This document shows, piece after piece, positions 15,998-24,940 of a DNA stretch of 64,000 nucleotides (positions are counted from its first letter, which is position 1; every line of letters begins with the position of its first letter). The notes beneath the pieces are model-generated. The model worked only from the letters and a program-made list of their open reading frames with translations, had not been told where the DNA came from and searched no databases. The stretch is from Streptomyces resistomycificus (GTDB lineage Bacteria > Actinomycetota > Actinomycetes > Streptomycetales > Streptomycetaceae). The stretch spans positions 310,001 to 374,000 of the forward strand of contig NZ_KQ948992.1 in NCBI RefSeq assembly GCF_001514265.1. Direction: 5' to 3'. The position numbers were made by a program, and so were the translations under genes.

Positions 15998-16852
15998 ATG
16001 CGTATCTCCGTGACGGTCTTCCTCACCGACGAGACGATCACCCCGACCCGGCTCGCCCGTGAGCTGGAGCAGCGCGGGTTCGCCGGGCTGTACCTGCCCG
16101 AGCACACGCACATCCCCGTCGAGCGCACCACCCCGTACCCGGCCGGCGGCGAGCTGCCCCCCGAGTACGGCCGGACCCTCGACCCGTTCGTCGCGCTCGG
16201 CCAGGCGGCCGCCGTGACCGACCGGCTCGGCCTCGGCACCGGCATCACGCTCGTGGCCCAGCACGACCCGATCGATCTCGCCAAGCAGGTCGCGACCCTC
16301 GACCACCTCTCCGGCGGCCGCTTCACGCTCGGCCTCGGCTTCGGCTGGAACGTCGAGGAGGCCGCCGACCACGGCGTCGAGTGGCGCACCCGGCGCGAGC
16401 TCGTCCGCGACCGGATGGCGCTGATGCGGGCCCTGTGGAGCGAGGAGCCGACGGCCCACGAGGGACGGTTCGACAGCGTCCGGGCCAGCTTCGCGCACCC
16501 CAAGCCCGTCCAGAAGCCGCGCGGCCCGGTCGCCGGCCCGCGCACCCTCGTCGGCGGGGCGGCCGGCCCGAAGCTGTTCGCGCACATCTGCGAGTACGCC
16601 GACGGGTGGCTGCCCATCGGCGGGCGCGGCCTCGGCGAGGCCATGCCCCGGCTGCGTGCCGAGTGGGCCGATGCGGGCCGCGACCCGGACGCCCTCCAGG
16701 TCGTCCCCTACGCCGTCCACCCGACCCCCGGCAAGCTCGCGCACTACGCCGACCTCGGCATCGAGGAGGCCGTGGTGCAGTTGCCGCCGGCGGGGGAGGC
16801 GGAGGTGCTGAAGGCACTGGACGGGCTGACGGGATATCTTCCAGGGACCTGA
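15998..16852 (+). CDS. LLM class F420-dependent oxidoreductase
   Basis: 284-residue luciferase-like TIM barrel of the F420-dependent class. Features are 'GFAGLYLPEHTHIPV', 'LGLGTGITLVAQHDPI', 'LDHLSGGRFTLGLGFGWN' and 'ALWSEEPTAHEGRF'. ATG 15998. It has an own operator upstream and the F420 biosynthesis gene fbiC 290 bp downstream, which supports F420 as cofactor. Substrate unknown. Confidence 0.9.
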   Translation: MRISVTVFLTDETITPTRLARELEQRGFAGLYLPEHTHIPVERTTPYPAGGELPPEYGRTLDPFVALGQAAAVTDRLGLGTGITLVAQHDPIDLAKQVATLDHLSGGRFTLGLGFGWNVEEAADHGVEWRTRRELVRDRMALMRALWSEEPTAHEGRFDSVRASFAHPKPVQKPRGPVAGPRTLVGGAAGPKLFAHICEYADGWLPIGGRGLGEAMPRLRAEWADAGRDPDALQVVPYAVHPTPGKLAHYADLGIEEAVVQLPPAGEAEVLKALDGLTGYLPGT

Positions 16853-16889
16853 CAACTCGGTCGGAGCGCACGGGGGAGCAGTAAGCGTC

Positions 16890-17096
16890 ATGAGGATCGC
16901 CTGGTTAGTGTGGCTCGGGCGGCATTTCGCCGAATTCGGCTACAGCCAAGGCCTGTTGCGCGGCGCGATCGGCACGCTTGCCGTACTGGTGACCGCCCTG
17001 CTGCTCTGGTTCACCCTGCAGCGCAACAGGCCTCTCGCCGTGGTCCTCAGCGGTCTCGTGTCCGCCCTGGGCATCGGGTGGCTGGCTTTCCACTGA
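16890..17096 (+). CDS. Small membrane protein
   Basis: 68 residues with two predicted membrane helices ('AIGTLAVLVTALLLWFTL' and 'LAVVLSGLVSALGIGWLAF') joined by the short basic loop QRNRP. A GGGGGAG ribosome site lies 12 nt before ATG 16890. No family recognised. It sits between the LLM gene and fbiC, 43 bp upstream of the latter. Confidence 0.55.
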   Translation: MRIAWLVWLGRHFAEFGYSQGLLRGAIGTLAVLVTALLLWFTLQRNRPLAVVLSGLVSALGIGWLAFH

Positions 17097-17139
17097 CGGG
17101 GCCCGGCCCAGCTGATCAGCGCGATCGTATGCTCGAAGG

Positions 17140-19725
17140 ATGACGACTTCCGCGACCTCCGGGACCGGCCCCACCGAGAACTCCATGCGTCGCGCCCTCA
17201 AACGCGCCCGGGACGGCGTGGCCCTCGACCCCTCCGAGGCCGCGGTGCTGCTCCAGGCCCGCGGCGAGGCCCTCGACGACCTCTCCGCGTCCGCGGCCCG
17301 GGTGCGGGACGCGGGCCTGGAGGCGGCGGGCCGCCCCGGCGTCATCACCTACTCGAAGAGCGTCTTCATCCCCGTCACCCGGCTGTGCCGGGACAAGTGC
17401 CACTACTGCACCTTCGTCACCGTCCCCGGCAAGCTGCGCCGCGCCGGGCACGGGATGTTCATGTCCCCCGACGAGGTGCTCGACGTGGCCCGCAAGGGCG
17501 CCGCCCTCGGCTGCAAGGAAGCCCTCATCACCCTCGGCGACAAGCCCGAGGACCGCTGGCCCGAGGCCCGCGAGTGGCTCGACGCACACGGCTACGACGA
17601 CACCGTCGCCTACGTCCGCGCCCTCTCCATCCGCATCCTGGAGGAGACGGGCCTGCTGCCCCACCTCAACCCGGGCGTGCTGACCTGGACCGACTTCCAG
17701 CGGCTGAAGCCGGTCGCCCCGTCCATGGGCATGATGCTGGAGACCACCGCGACCCGCCTGTGGTCGGAGCCCGGCGGCCCGCACCACGGCTCCCCGGACA
17801 AGGAGCCGGCGGTCCGCCTGCGCGTCCTCGAGGACGCCGGCCGCTCCTCCGTCCCCTTCACGTCCGGGATCCTGATCGGGATCGGCGAGACGTACGAGGA
17901 GCGCGCCGAGTCCCTCTTCGCACTCCGTCGGGTGTCCCGGTCCTACCACGGCGTCCAGGAACTGATCATCCAGAACTTCCGTGCCAAGCCGGACACCGCG
18001 ATGCGCGGCATGCCGGACGCGGAACTCGACGAACTCGTCGCCACGGTCGCCGTCGCCCGGCACATCATGGGCCCCGGCGGCTGCATCCAGGCGCCGCCCA
18101 ACCTCGTCGACAGCGAGTACGAGCGGCTCATCCGCGCGGGGATCGACGACTGGGGCGGGGTCTCGCCGCTGACGATCGACCACGTCAACCCCGAGCGCCC
18201 CTGGCCGCAGATCGAGGAGCTCGCCGAGAAGTCCGCGGCGGCCGGGTTCGAGCTGCGCGAACGCCTCTGCGTGTACCCGGAGTTCGTCCGGCGCGGCGAG
18301 CCCTGGCTGGACCCCCGGCTGCGTCCGCACGTGGCCGCGCTCGCCGACCCCGAGACGGGGCTCGCGCTCCCCGACGCCGTGGTCGAGGGCCGCCCGTGGC
18401 AGGAGCCGGAGGAGGTCTTCGAGGCGTCCGGCCGCACCGACCTGCACCGCACCATCGACTCCGAGGGCCGCACGTCCGACCGCCGTGACGACTTCGACGA
18501 GGTCTACGGCGACTGGGGCGCCCTGCGCGAGGCGGCCGCCCCCGGCATGGCACCGGAGCGCATCGACACCGACGTACGCCAGGCGCTGGCGACGGCGGCC
18601 GACGACCCGACGCGGCTGACCGACGAGGAGGCGCTGGCGCTGCTGCACGCGGACGGCCCCGCGCTGGACGCGCTGACCCGTGTCGCCGACGACGTCCGCA
18701 GGTCGGCCGTCGGCGACGACGTCACCTACATCGTCACGCGGAACATCAACTTCACCAACGTCTGCTACACCGGCTGCCGCTTCTGCGCCTTCGCCCAGCG
18801 CCGCACCGACGCCGACGCCTACACCCTCTCCCTCGACCAGGTGGCCGACCGGGCCCAACAGGCCTGGGACGTGGGCGCGGTGGAGGTCTGCATGCAGGGC
18901 GGCATCCACCCCGACCTGCCCGGCACGGCGTACTTCGACATCGCGAAGGCGGTGAAGTCCCGCGTCCCCGGCATGCACGTGCACGCCTTCTCGCCGATGG
19001 AGGTCGTGAACGGCGCGACCAGGACGGGCCTTTCGATCCGCGAGTGGCTCACGGCGGCGAAGGAGGCCGGCCTGGACTCGATACCCGGCACGGCCGCGGA
19101 GATCCTCGACGACGAGGTCCGCTGGATCCTGACCAAGGGCAAGCTGCCGACGGCGACCTGGACCGAGGTCGTCACCACCGCCCACGAGCTGGGCATCCGC
19201 TCCTCCTCGACGATGATGTACGGCCATGTCGACCAGCCCCGGCACTGGCTGGGGCACCTGAGGACACTGGCCGGGATCCAGCAACGCACGGGCGGGTTCA
19301 CCGAGTTCGTCACCCTCCCCTTCATCCACACGAACGCGCCGGTGTACCTGGCGGGCATCGCCCGCCCCGGCCCCACCATGCGGGACAACCGGGCGGTGAC
19401 GGCGATGGCCCGTCTCCTGCTGCACCCGCACATCCCCAACATCCAGACCAGCTGGGTGAAGCTGGGCACCGAGGGCGCGGCCGAGATGCTCCGCTCCGGG
19501 GCCAACGACCTCGGCGGCACCCTCATGGAGGAGACCATCTCCCGCATGGCGGGCTCCTCCTACGGCTCCTACAAGTCCGTCAAGGACCTGATCGCGGTAG
19601 CGGAGGCGGCGGGCCGCCCGGCCAGGCCGCGCACCACCCTGTACGGCGAGGTCCCCGCGGAACGGCAGCGGGCGGCAGCGGCGTCGGACGGTCATCTGCC
19701 GGACCTGCTGCCGGTGTTGGACTGA
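17140..19725 (+). CDS. fbiC: 7,8-didemethyl-8-hydroxy-5-deazariboflavin (FO) synthase, CofG/CofH fusion
   Basis: 861 residues. Two radical SAM domains fused, as in actinobacterial FbiC; together they make the FO chromophore of coenzyme F420 from tyrosine and a pyrimidine. The CofG half has its CxxxCxxC cluster at Cys83/87/90 ('LCRDKCHYCTF') and the CofH half at Cys542/546/549 ('VCYTGCRFCAFA'). Length and domain order are normal. ATG start. It supplies the cofactor for the LLM and Ddn-type enzymes in this window. Confidence 0.97.
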   Translation: MTTSATSGTGPTENSMRRALKRARDGVALDPSEAAVLLQARGEALDDLSASAARVRDAGLEAAGRPGVITYSKSVFIPVTRLCRDKCHYCTFVTVPGKLRRAGHGMFMSPDEVLDVARKGAALGCKEALITLGDKPEDRWPEAREWLDAHGYDDTVAYVRALSIRILEETGLLPHLNPGVLTWTDFQRLKPVAPSMGMMLETTATRLWSEPGGPHHGSPDKEPAVRLRVLEDAGRSSVPFTSGILIGIGETYEERAESLFALRRVSRSYHGVQELIIQNFRAKPDTAMRGMPDAELDELVATVAVARHIMGPGGCIQAPPNLVDSEYERLIRAGIDDWGGVSPLTIDHVNPERPWPQIEELAEKSAAAGFELRERLCVYPEFVRRGEPWLDPRLRPHVAALADPETGLALPDAVVEGRPWQEPEEVFEASGRTDLHRTIDSEGRTSDRRDDFDEVYGDWGALREAAAPGMAPERIDTDVRQALATAADDPTRLTDEEALALLHADGPALDALTRVADDVRRSAVGDDVTYIVTRNINFTNVCYTGCRFCAFAQRRTDADAYTLSLDQVADRAQQAWDVGAVEVCMQGGIHPDLPGTAYFDIAKAVKSRVPGMHVHAFSPMEVVNGATRTGLSIREWLTAAKEAGLDSIPGTAAEILDDEVRWILTKGKLPTATWTEVVTTAHELGIRSSSTMMYGHVDQPRHWLGHLRTLAGIQQRTGGFTEFVTLPFIHTNAPVYLAGIARPGPTMRDNRAVTAMARLLLHPHIPNIQTSWVKLGTEGAAEMLRSGANDLGGTLMEETISRMAGSSYGSYKSVKDLIAVAEAAGRPARPRTTLYGEVPAERQRAAAASDGHLPDLLPVLD

Positions 19726-19814
19726 TCCCTGATCGACCCGCGGTCGACCTGAGCGCCCGTCAGGAGGTAGAAAGACCCCGTCGAGGACCTTGAGCCGGGA
19801 CGAGGGGTACGAGG

Positions 19815-20687
19815 GTGAGCGGTACGACGGGCGGGCTGCGGGACGACGAACTACCGGTGGTGTTCCGCTCATCGGACACGGCGTCGCTGACCGGCCAGCG
19901 GCGCTACATCCGGGGCACGAAGTGGCGGCTGGTGCTCGCGGTGGCCGCCGCGGTGTGCGGGGTCCTGAACCACCGGGCGGCCTTCCTCGCCCTGGTCGCG
20001 GTCTTCGTCGCCACGATCCTGGTGGAGTTCTGGCTGCTGGCGGAGCGGCCGGAGGAGGCCTGGTACGACGGCCGGGCGCTGGCCGAGTCCACCAAGACCC
20101 TCGCCTGGCGCTACGCGGTGGGCGGCGCCCCCTTCCCGGCCGACCTGCCGGAGGCAGAGGCACAGCTCCGCTTCCTGGAACGCCTGCGGGACCTGCTGCG
20201 GGAGGCCCCCGCCACCAGCCTCGCGCCGATGGGGTCGGCCGCCGTCACGGACGCCATGAACGGCCTGCGCGCCCAGGACTTCGACGCCCGCAAGAAGGCG
20301 TACGTGGAACAGCGCGTCGAGAACCAGCTGCGGTGGTACACCGCGAAGGCCCAGGCCAACGTCGTACGGGCGCGGCGCTGGCGGCTGATCCTCATCGCCG
20401 TGGAGGGCCTCGGGCTCACCGCCGCGGTCCTGCGGCTCACCGGGGTCCTGGACTTCGACCTCGCCGGGGTCCTCGCGGCCGTCCTCGGCGCCGGCTCGGC
20501 CTGGTTCGCGGTCCGGCAGTACGAGACCCTGGGCCGCGCCTACACCTTCGCCGCCACCGAACTGAGCATCATCCACGACCGTCTGAGCCACACCACCCCC
20601 GCGAGCTGGGCCCAGGAGGTCGCGGACGCGGAGGAGGCGATCAGCCGCGAGCACACGATGTGGAGGGCGTCGCGAGGGGCTGGGTGA
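19815..20687 (+). CDS. DUF4231/SLATT-like two-transmembrane protein
   Basis: 290 residues. Two pairs of hydrophobic helices (about residues 36-74 and 195-225) are separated by a long helical cytoplasmic region with 'DARKKAYVEQRVENQLRWY', the feature of the DUF4231/SLATT group. SLATT proteins are proposed pore-forming effectors in nucleotide-signalling defence systems, but many are stand-alone. No CD-NTase or SMODS gene is adjacent here. GTG 19815 follows a GAGG site. It probably starts a new unit after fbiC. Confidence 0.68.
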   Translation: MSGTTGGLRDDELPVVFRSSDTASLTGQRRYIRGTKWRLVLAVAAAVCGVLNHRAAFLALVAVFVATILVEFWLLAERPEEAWYDGRALAESTKTLAWRYAVGGAPFPADLPEAEAQLRFLERLRDLLREAPATSLAPMGSAAVTDAMNGLRAQDFDARKKAYVEQRVENQLRWYTAKAQANVVRARRWRLILIAVEGLGLTAAVLRLTGVLDFDLAGVLAAVLGAGSAWFAVRQYETLGRAYTFAATELSIIHDRLSHTTPASWAQEVADAEEAISREHTMWRASRGAG

Positions 20688-20779
20688 CGTGGGGGCTGTG
20701 GGGTCCGGGGCAGGCGGGGTCGCAGTACGATGATCGGGCCCCGATGTGCGGGGTCCCGTAGCTGAGGAGATGCGTGTCC

Positions 20780-21343
20780 GTGCCTGCCCGTCGGCTTCCC
20801 ACGTGGGTCTGGGTGAGCGGCCTGACGGCGGGCGGGATCGTCGCGGTCGCCGTCCTGGCCGTACAGGCGGACAAGGGGCCGCACCCCGTCGCCACAGCCA
20901 CCCGGCCGAGCGCGTCGGCGTCGACGGGGGCCGAGCCCCGGCCCACCGCGTCCAAGGCCCCGGCCGCCGTCCCGGACGGCTCGGGCACCGGGCGGCGCGT
21001 CGTCTACTCCCTCGGTCAGAAGCGGGTCTGGCTGGTCGACGCGAGCGACGCGTCCCGCCGTACGTTCGCGGTGTGGCCGGGCACGGTGAGCCCGGACCCC
21101 GGCAGCTACACGATCTCCCAGCGCACGGAGGCCACGACCGGCTCCGACGGCGTCCAGATCGAGCACATCATGTACTTCGCCGCCAAGTCCGGCCTGTCGA
21201 TCGCCTTCTCGAACGCGGTGGACGGCTCGTCGCCCCCGCCCGCCTCGGACGTCCGCACCAGTGGCATCCGGATGGGCAAGGCGGACGGTTCGGCCCTGTG
21301 GACGTTCGGGTCGACCGGCACGACGGTGACGGTCGTCAAGTAG
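20780..21343 (+). CDS. Secreted/anchored L,D-transpeptidase-like protein lacking catalytic residues
   Basis: 187 residues. An N-terminal signal anchor ('WVWVSGLTAGGIVAVAVLAV') is followed by a Ser/Thr/Pro linker and a YkuD-like domain: 'VVYSLGQKRVWLVDASDAS', 'SPDPGSYTIS' and the end strand 'GTTVTVVK'. In active L,D-transpeptidases the end of the domain reads S-H-G-C-I-R-M; here it is 'TSGIRMG', so the nucleophilic Cys is missing, and the upstream catalytic His position is also not seen. GTG 20780 has GAGGAGA at good spacing; GTG 20774 is the alternative. Confidence 0.7.
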   Translation: MPARRLPTWVWVSGLTAGGIVAVAVLAVQADKGPHPVATATRPSASASTGAEPRPTASKAPAAVPDGSGTGRRVVYSLGQKRVWLVDASDASRRTFAVWPGTVSPDPGSYTISQRTEATTGSDGVQIEHIMYFAAKSGLSIAFSNAVDGSSPPPASDVRTSGIRMGKADGSALWTFGSTGTTVTVVK

Positions 21344-21397
21344 CCGTCCGGTACCGCTCACGGGTGCGCCGGCCCCAAGCCCGGCCAGGGAGAAACC

Positions 21398-21577
21398 ATG
21401 CTCGTCGTCGCCTTGTCCGCTCTCCTCGTCCTCGTCGTGGGAGGCTGCGTGTGCGTCGTGTGGGCCCAGCGGGGCGGCCCCCGCTGGGCGCGTGGCGTGG
21501 CGAGGGCGACCCTGCTGGCGGGCGAGCTGGTCGGCCGGTCGGGACGCGGCGGCCGCGGATCGGGCCAGGGCGACTGA
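21398..21577 (+). CDS. Small single-pass membrane protein
   Basis: 59 residues, ATG 21398 with a clear AGGGAGA ribosome site. The N-terminal hydrophobic segment is 'LVVALSALLVLVVGGCVCVVW', given here in part and possibly a signal anchor. The tail is Arg/Gly-rich. Coding character (GC3) is good. No family recognised. It follows the transpeptidase-like gene by 54 bp in the same direction and may be cotranscribed. Confidence 0.55.
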   Translation: MLVVALSALLVLVVGGCVCVVWAQRGGPRWARGVARATLLAGELVGRSGRGGRGSGQGD

Positions 21578-21584
21578 CAGCGCG

Positions 21585-22112
21585 CTACCGGCCGGAACCG
21601 GCGGCCGGAGCGCCGTCGCCCGTGGGCAGGTGGTTGACGATCAGTACCACCCCGCTGAACAGGAACGCCCGCGTCGCCGCGTCCAGCCCGTTCCAGTCCC
21701 CGGACTGCCACATCGCGAACCACTCTCCGCCGATCGCGATGAACCCGGCGCCGAACAGCAGCATCACCATGAGCAGGCCGTACGTCGAGAAGCGCCGGGC
21801 GCCCGCGCGGTCCCCCCGCGCCCACAGCCAGGTCCCGTACACCAGGACGAGCGCGGCGACCGTCTCCCAGACGATGATCGCGACGTACGCCGCGTCCTGG
21901 AGTCCCTTGCTTGTGACGGCTCGCCACATCAGGTCGTCGTCCTTGAACGTGGTGTCCATCGCGAGCACGTGCTGCACGAACTGCTGGTTGGTGCCGAAGT
22001 CGGTGATGTTCCCGAACGCGACCAGCGCCATGTAGAGGGCGACGGTGCCGGTGAGCAGGGTGGCGGCGAGGGAGAGCACGCTGCGTGAGGTTGTTGTGGC
22101 CATGGCGGCCAT
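21585..22112 (-). CDS. DUF2165 family small membrane protein
   Basis: 175 residues with four predicted membrane helices and the family-typical 'FGNITDFGTNQQFVQHVLAMDT' region shared with DUF2165 proteins (fragment shortened: 'FGNITDFGTN', 'FVQHVLAMD'). ATG 22112 is chosen, with ATG 22103 possible. It is divergent from the ADP-ribosylglycohydrolase-like gene across a 103-bp region holding a palindrome. Function of the family is unknown. Confidence 0.8.
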   Translation of the reverse strand: MAAMATTTSRSVLSLAATLLTGTVALYMALVAFGNITDFGTNQQFVQHVLAMDTTFKDDDLMWRAVTSKGLQDAAYVAIIVWETVAALVLVYGTWLWARGDRAGARRFSTYGLLMVMLLFGAGFIAIGGEWFAMWQSGDWNGLDAATRAFLFSGVVLIVNHLPTGDGAPAAGSGR

Positions 22113-22167
22113 TTTTCCCGCACGGCCCGGCCCCTCGGTACGTATTGAGCCAGGTTCGCGTTCGATT

Positions 22168-22182
22168 ACAGTGCTGCACTGT
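22168..22182. promoter_or_regulatory. Palindromic operator candidate in divergent region
   Basis: ACAGTG-CTG-CACTGT, a perfect 6-3-6 inverted repeat, lies 33 bp before the GTG at 22216 and 55 bp before the divergent start at 22112. GTACGTAT occurs on both sides (22138 and 22184 region). Confidence 0.45.
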
Positions 22183-22215
22183 CGTACGTATGGGCGGTGC
22201 CACAGGGAGGTCTTG

Positions 22216-23331
22216 GTGGGTGCGACAGCCGGGGCCGTCTGGGGGCGGGCCGAGCAGCAGGACTTCCGGGGCAGAGTGCGCGGCACCCTGCTGGGCGTGG
22301 CCGTGGGCGACGCCCTGGGGGCGCCCGTGGACGGGCTCACCCTGGCCGAGATCCGGGAGACCTACGGAGCCGAGGGCCTGGTCGATCTCGGCTTCGGCCA
22401 CGGACGGCGAGGCGCGGTCAGTCATCTCACCCAGCTCACCCTGTTCAGCGTGGACGGCCTGATACGCGCACAGGTACGCCGCGACACCGGCGCCTGGCAT
22501 CCGCCGACCGACCTGCACAAGGCCTATCTGCGCTGGGCGGCCACCCAGCGCGACTGGGGACCGGACGAGCGGCGCAAGGAGGACGGGTGGCTCGCGCGGG
22601 AGGAGTGGCTGTACGCGCGACGGGACCCCACCCGGTCCCTCCTGCTCGGGTTCGGGGACGAGACGATGGGCACGCTGGACGCGCCCAAGAACCCCGGTGA
22701 CGCCGGGCCGGAGGCCGCCGCCCGTTCCGCGCCCTTCGGGCTGCTGGTGGGCTGGGAGCCGCAGCTGGTCGTCCAGCTCGCCGTGGAGTGCGCGGCACAG
22801 AGCCACGGCCACCCCGCCGCCTACCTGTCGGCCGGCGCGTACGCCGTGATCGTGCACTCGCTCGCCCGCAGCGAGAGCCTCGACGCCGCCGTGCAGCGGG
22901 CCCTCGCCCTGCTCGCCGCCCGGCCCGGGCACCAGCCGGTGTCGGACGGCCTCCAGCACGCGCTGGGTGCCGTGCGGCAGGGGATGCCCACCCCGGCGCG
23001 GGTGGCGGAGCTCCTCGGGGACGGCACCGCCGAGGGGCTGCTGTCGGCCGCCGTGTACTGCGCGCTGGTGGGGGAGGACGTACGGCACGGCCTGTGCCTC
23101 TCGGTCAACCACGACGGCCCCTCCGCCGCCGCCGGCGCCCTGACCGGCGGCCTCCTGGGCGCCCTGCACGGCGAAACGGCCCTCCCGCCGGCCTGGCTGG
23201 CCGAACTGGAGGGCCGTCCCACGCTGCTGGAACTGGCGGACGACTTCGCGATGGAGATGACCCAGGGCCCGGCCCTGCACGGCCCCGCGGGCGCCTCGCC
23301 CGGGTGGCTGGCCCGGTATCCGCGGGGCTAG
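22216..23331 (+). CDS. ADP-ribosylglycohydrolase-like protein with degenerate metal sites
   Basis: 371 residues. The DraG/ARH fold is shown by 'GTLLGVAVGDALGAPVDG' near the N-terminus, 'LTLFSVDGLIRA' and the C-terminal 'AGALTGGLLGALHG'. Active members carry T-D-D-T in the first block and an Asp-rich metal motif in the last; here they read 'VSHLTQLTLF' and 'NHDGPSAAAGAL', so the dinuclear Mg ligands appear lost. GTG 22216 has GGGAGG 5 nt upstream. Probably a pseudoenzyme or one with altered chemistry. Confidence 0.82.
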   Translation: MGATAGAVWGRAEQQDFRGRVRGTLLGVAVGDALGAPVDGLTLAEIRETYGAEGLVDLGFGHGRRGAVSHLTQLTLFSVDGLIRAQVRRDTGAWHPPTDLHKAYLRWAATQRDWGPDERRKEDGWLAREEWLYARRDPTRSLLLGFGDETMGTLDAPKNPGDAGPEAAARSAPFGLLVGWEPQLVVQLAVECAAQSHGHPAAYLSAGAYAVIVHSLARSESLDAAVQRALALLAARPGHQPVSDGLQHALGAVRQGMPTPARVAELLGDGTAEGLLSAAVYCALVGEDVRHGLCLSVNHDGPSAAAGALTGGLLGALHGETALPPAWLAELEGRPTLLELADDFAMEMTQGPALHGPAGASPGWLARYPRG

Positions 23332-23353
23332 AGGGTCCGACTCCCCCGGGGGG

Positions 23354-24940
23354 CTAGGACCTGCCCCGGTCCTTCACCCGGGTGACCACCGCGTCCTCGA
23401 CGGCTCCCGCGGGCGTCGGGATCGCCGCGGCCGCGCCGTCGTCGTCATCCGTGTTGATCTTCTCGATGATCGCCAGCCGCTCGGGGGTGTCCTCCGGCTT
23501 CACGAAGCCGATGAGGATGTACAGGACCAGCGACACGGCCAGCGGGATCGACACCTGGTACTGCAGCGGGACGCCACCCTCGACGTTCCAGTTGATCGGG
23601 TAGTTGACCAGCCAGAACGCGAGCAGACCCATGGACCAGCTGGTGAGCGCGGCCGTCGGCCCGGAGCGGCGGAACGGGCGCAGCAGACCGAGCATCATCG
23701 GGATCGCCATCGGGCCCATCAGGCCGGCCACCCACTTGATCACGACCGTGATGATGTCCTTGAAGGTGGGGGAGTTGACCTGGGTGGCCGCCGCCATGGA
23801 CAGGCCCAGGAAGACGACCGTCGCGATACGGGCGGCGATCAGGCCGGTGCGCTGGCTCCAGGCCCGCGCCCGGGCCGAGAGCACCGGCGCGCAGTCCCGG
23901 GTGAAGACGGCGGCGATGGCGTTCGCGTCCGACGAGCACATGGCCATGGTGTGCGAGAAGAACCCGACGATCACCAGGCCCAACAGGCCGTGCGGCAGGA
24001 GCTGTTCGGTCATCAGGCCGTACGAGTCGGAGCCGTCCGGCTTCTGCGCGTCCACCAGCAGCGGCGACATCCACATGGGGTAGAAGAGGACCAGCGGCCA
24101 GACCAGCCAGAGCACCGCCGACAGCCGTGCCGACCGCGTGGCCTCCCGCGGAGTGGCCGTGGCCATGTAGCGCTGGGCCTGGTTGAGCATGCCGCCGTTG
24201 TACTCGAACAGCTTGATGAAGAGGAAGGCCAGCAGGAACACCGCGCCGTAGTCGGCGACCAGCGGCTTGTCGTGACCCTGCAGGGCCGGCTGGTCCCAGG
24301 CGTCGAGGAACCCGATGCCCCTGTCGCCGAGCTCCATGATCACCGCGACGAACATGGCGACACCGGCGAGGAGTTGGATGACGAACTGGCCGAGTTCGGT
24401 CAGCGCGTCCGCCCACAGGCCGCCGATCGTGCAGTAGACCGCAGTGATGCAGCCGGTGATGAGGATGCCCTGGTTCAGCGAGATCCCGGTGAAGACCGAC
24501 AACAGTGTGGCGATCGCGGCCCACTTGGCGCCCACGTCCACGATCTTCAGCAGCATGCCGGACCAGGCGAGCGCCTGCTGGGTCTTCAGGTCGTACCGGT
24601 TCTTCAGGTACTCCAGCGGCGAGGCGACGTGCAGCCGTGACCGCAGCCGGTTGATGCGCGGGGCGAACAGTGTCGCGCCGATGGCGATGCCGAGCGCGAT
24701 CGGGAACGACCAGGTCACGAAGGACGTCACGCCGTAGGTGTAGGCGATGCCCGCGTAGCCGGTGAACATCACCGCGCTGTAGCCCGACATGTGGTGGGAG
24801 ATGCCGGACAGCCACCACGGCATCTTGCCGCCGGCCGTGAAGAAGTCGCTGACGTTGTCCACCCGCTTGTGCGACCAGACGCCGATCGCGACCATCACGC
24901 CGAAGTAGCCGATGAGCACGGCCCAGTCGAGACTGTTCAT
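23354..24940 (-). CDS. Sodium:solute symporter family transporter
   Basis: 528 residues, about 13 membrane helices, SSS (SLC5) family. N-terminal 'LDWAVLIGYFGVMVAIGVW' and 'FFTAGGKMPWWLSGISHHMSG' are typical of the Na+ site region, and 'CSSDANAIAAVFTRD' of a later conserved helix. ATG 24940 has GGAAGGGGG just upstream. The C-terminal cytoplasmic tail is acidic ('INTDDDDG'). It imports a sugar, acid or similar solute with Na+; substrate unknown. Convergent with the DraG-like gene. Confidence 0.92.
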   Translation of the reverse strand: MNSLDWAVLIGYFGVMVAIGVWSHKRVDNVSDFFTAGGKMPWWLSGISHHMSGYSAVMFTGYAGIAYTYGVTSFVTWSFPIALGIAIGATLFAPRINRLRSRLHVASPLEYLKNRYDLKTQQALAWSGMLLKIVDVGAKWAAIATLLSVFTGISLNQGILITGCITAVYCTIGGLWADALTELGQFVIQLLAGVAMFVAVIMELGDRGIGFLDAWDQPALQGHDKPLVADYGAVFLLAFLFIKLFEYNGGMLNQAQRYMATATPREATRSARLSAVLWLVWPLVLFYPMWMSPLLVDAQKPDGSDSYGLMTEQLLPHGLLGLVIVGFFSHTMAMCSSDANAIAAVFTRDCAPVLSARARAWSQRTGLIAARIATVVFLGLSMAAATQVNSPTFKDIITVVIKWVAGLMGPMAIPMMLGLLRPFRRSGPTAALTSWSMGLLAFWLVNYPINWNVEGGVPLQYQVSIPLAVSLVLYILIGFVKPEDTPERLAIIEKINTDDDDGAAAAIPTPAGAVEDAVVTRVKDRGRS

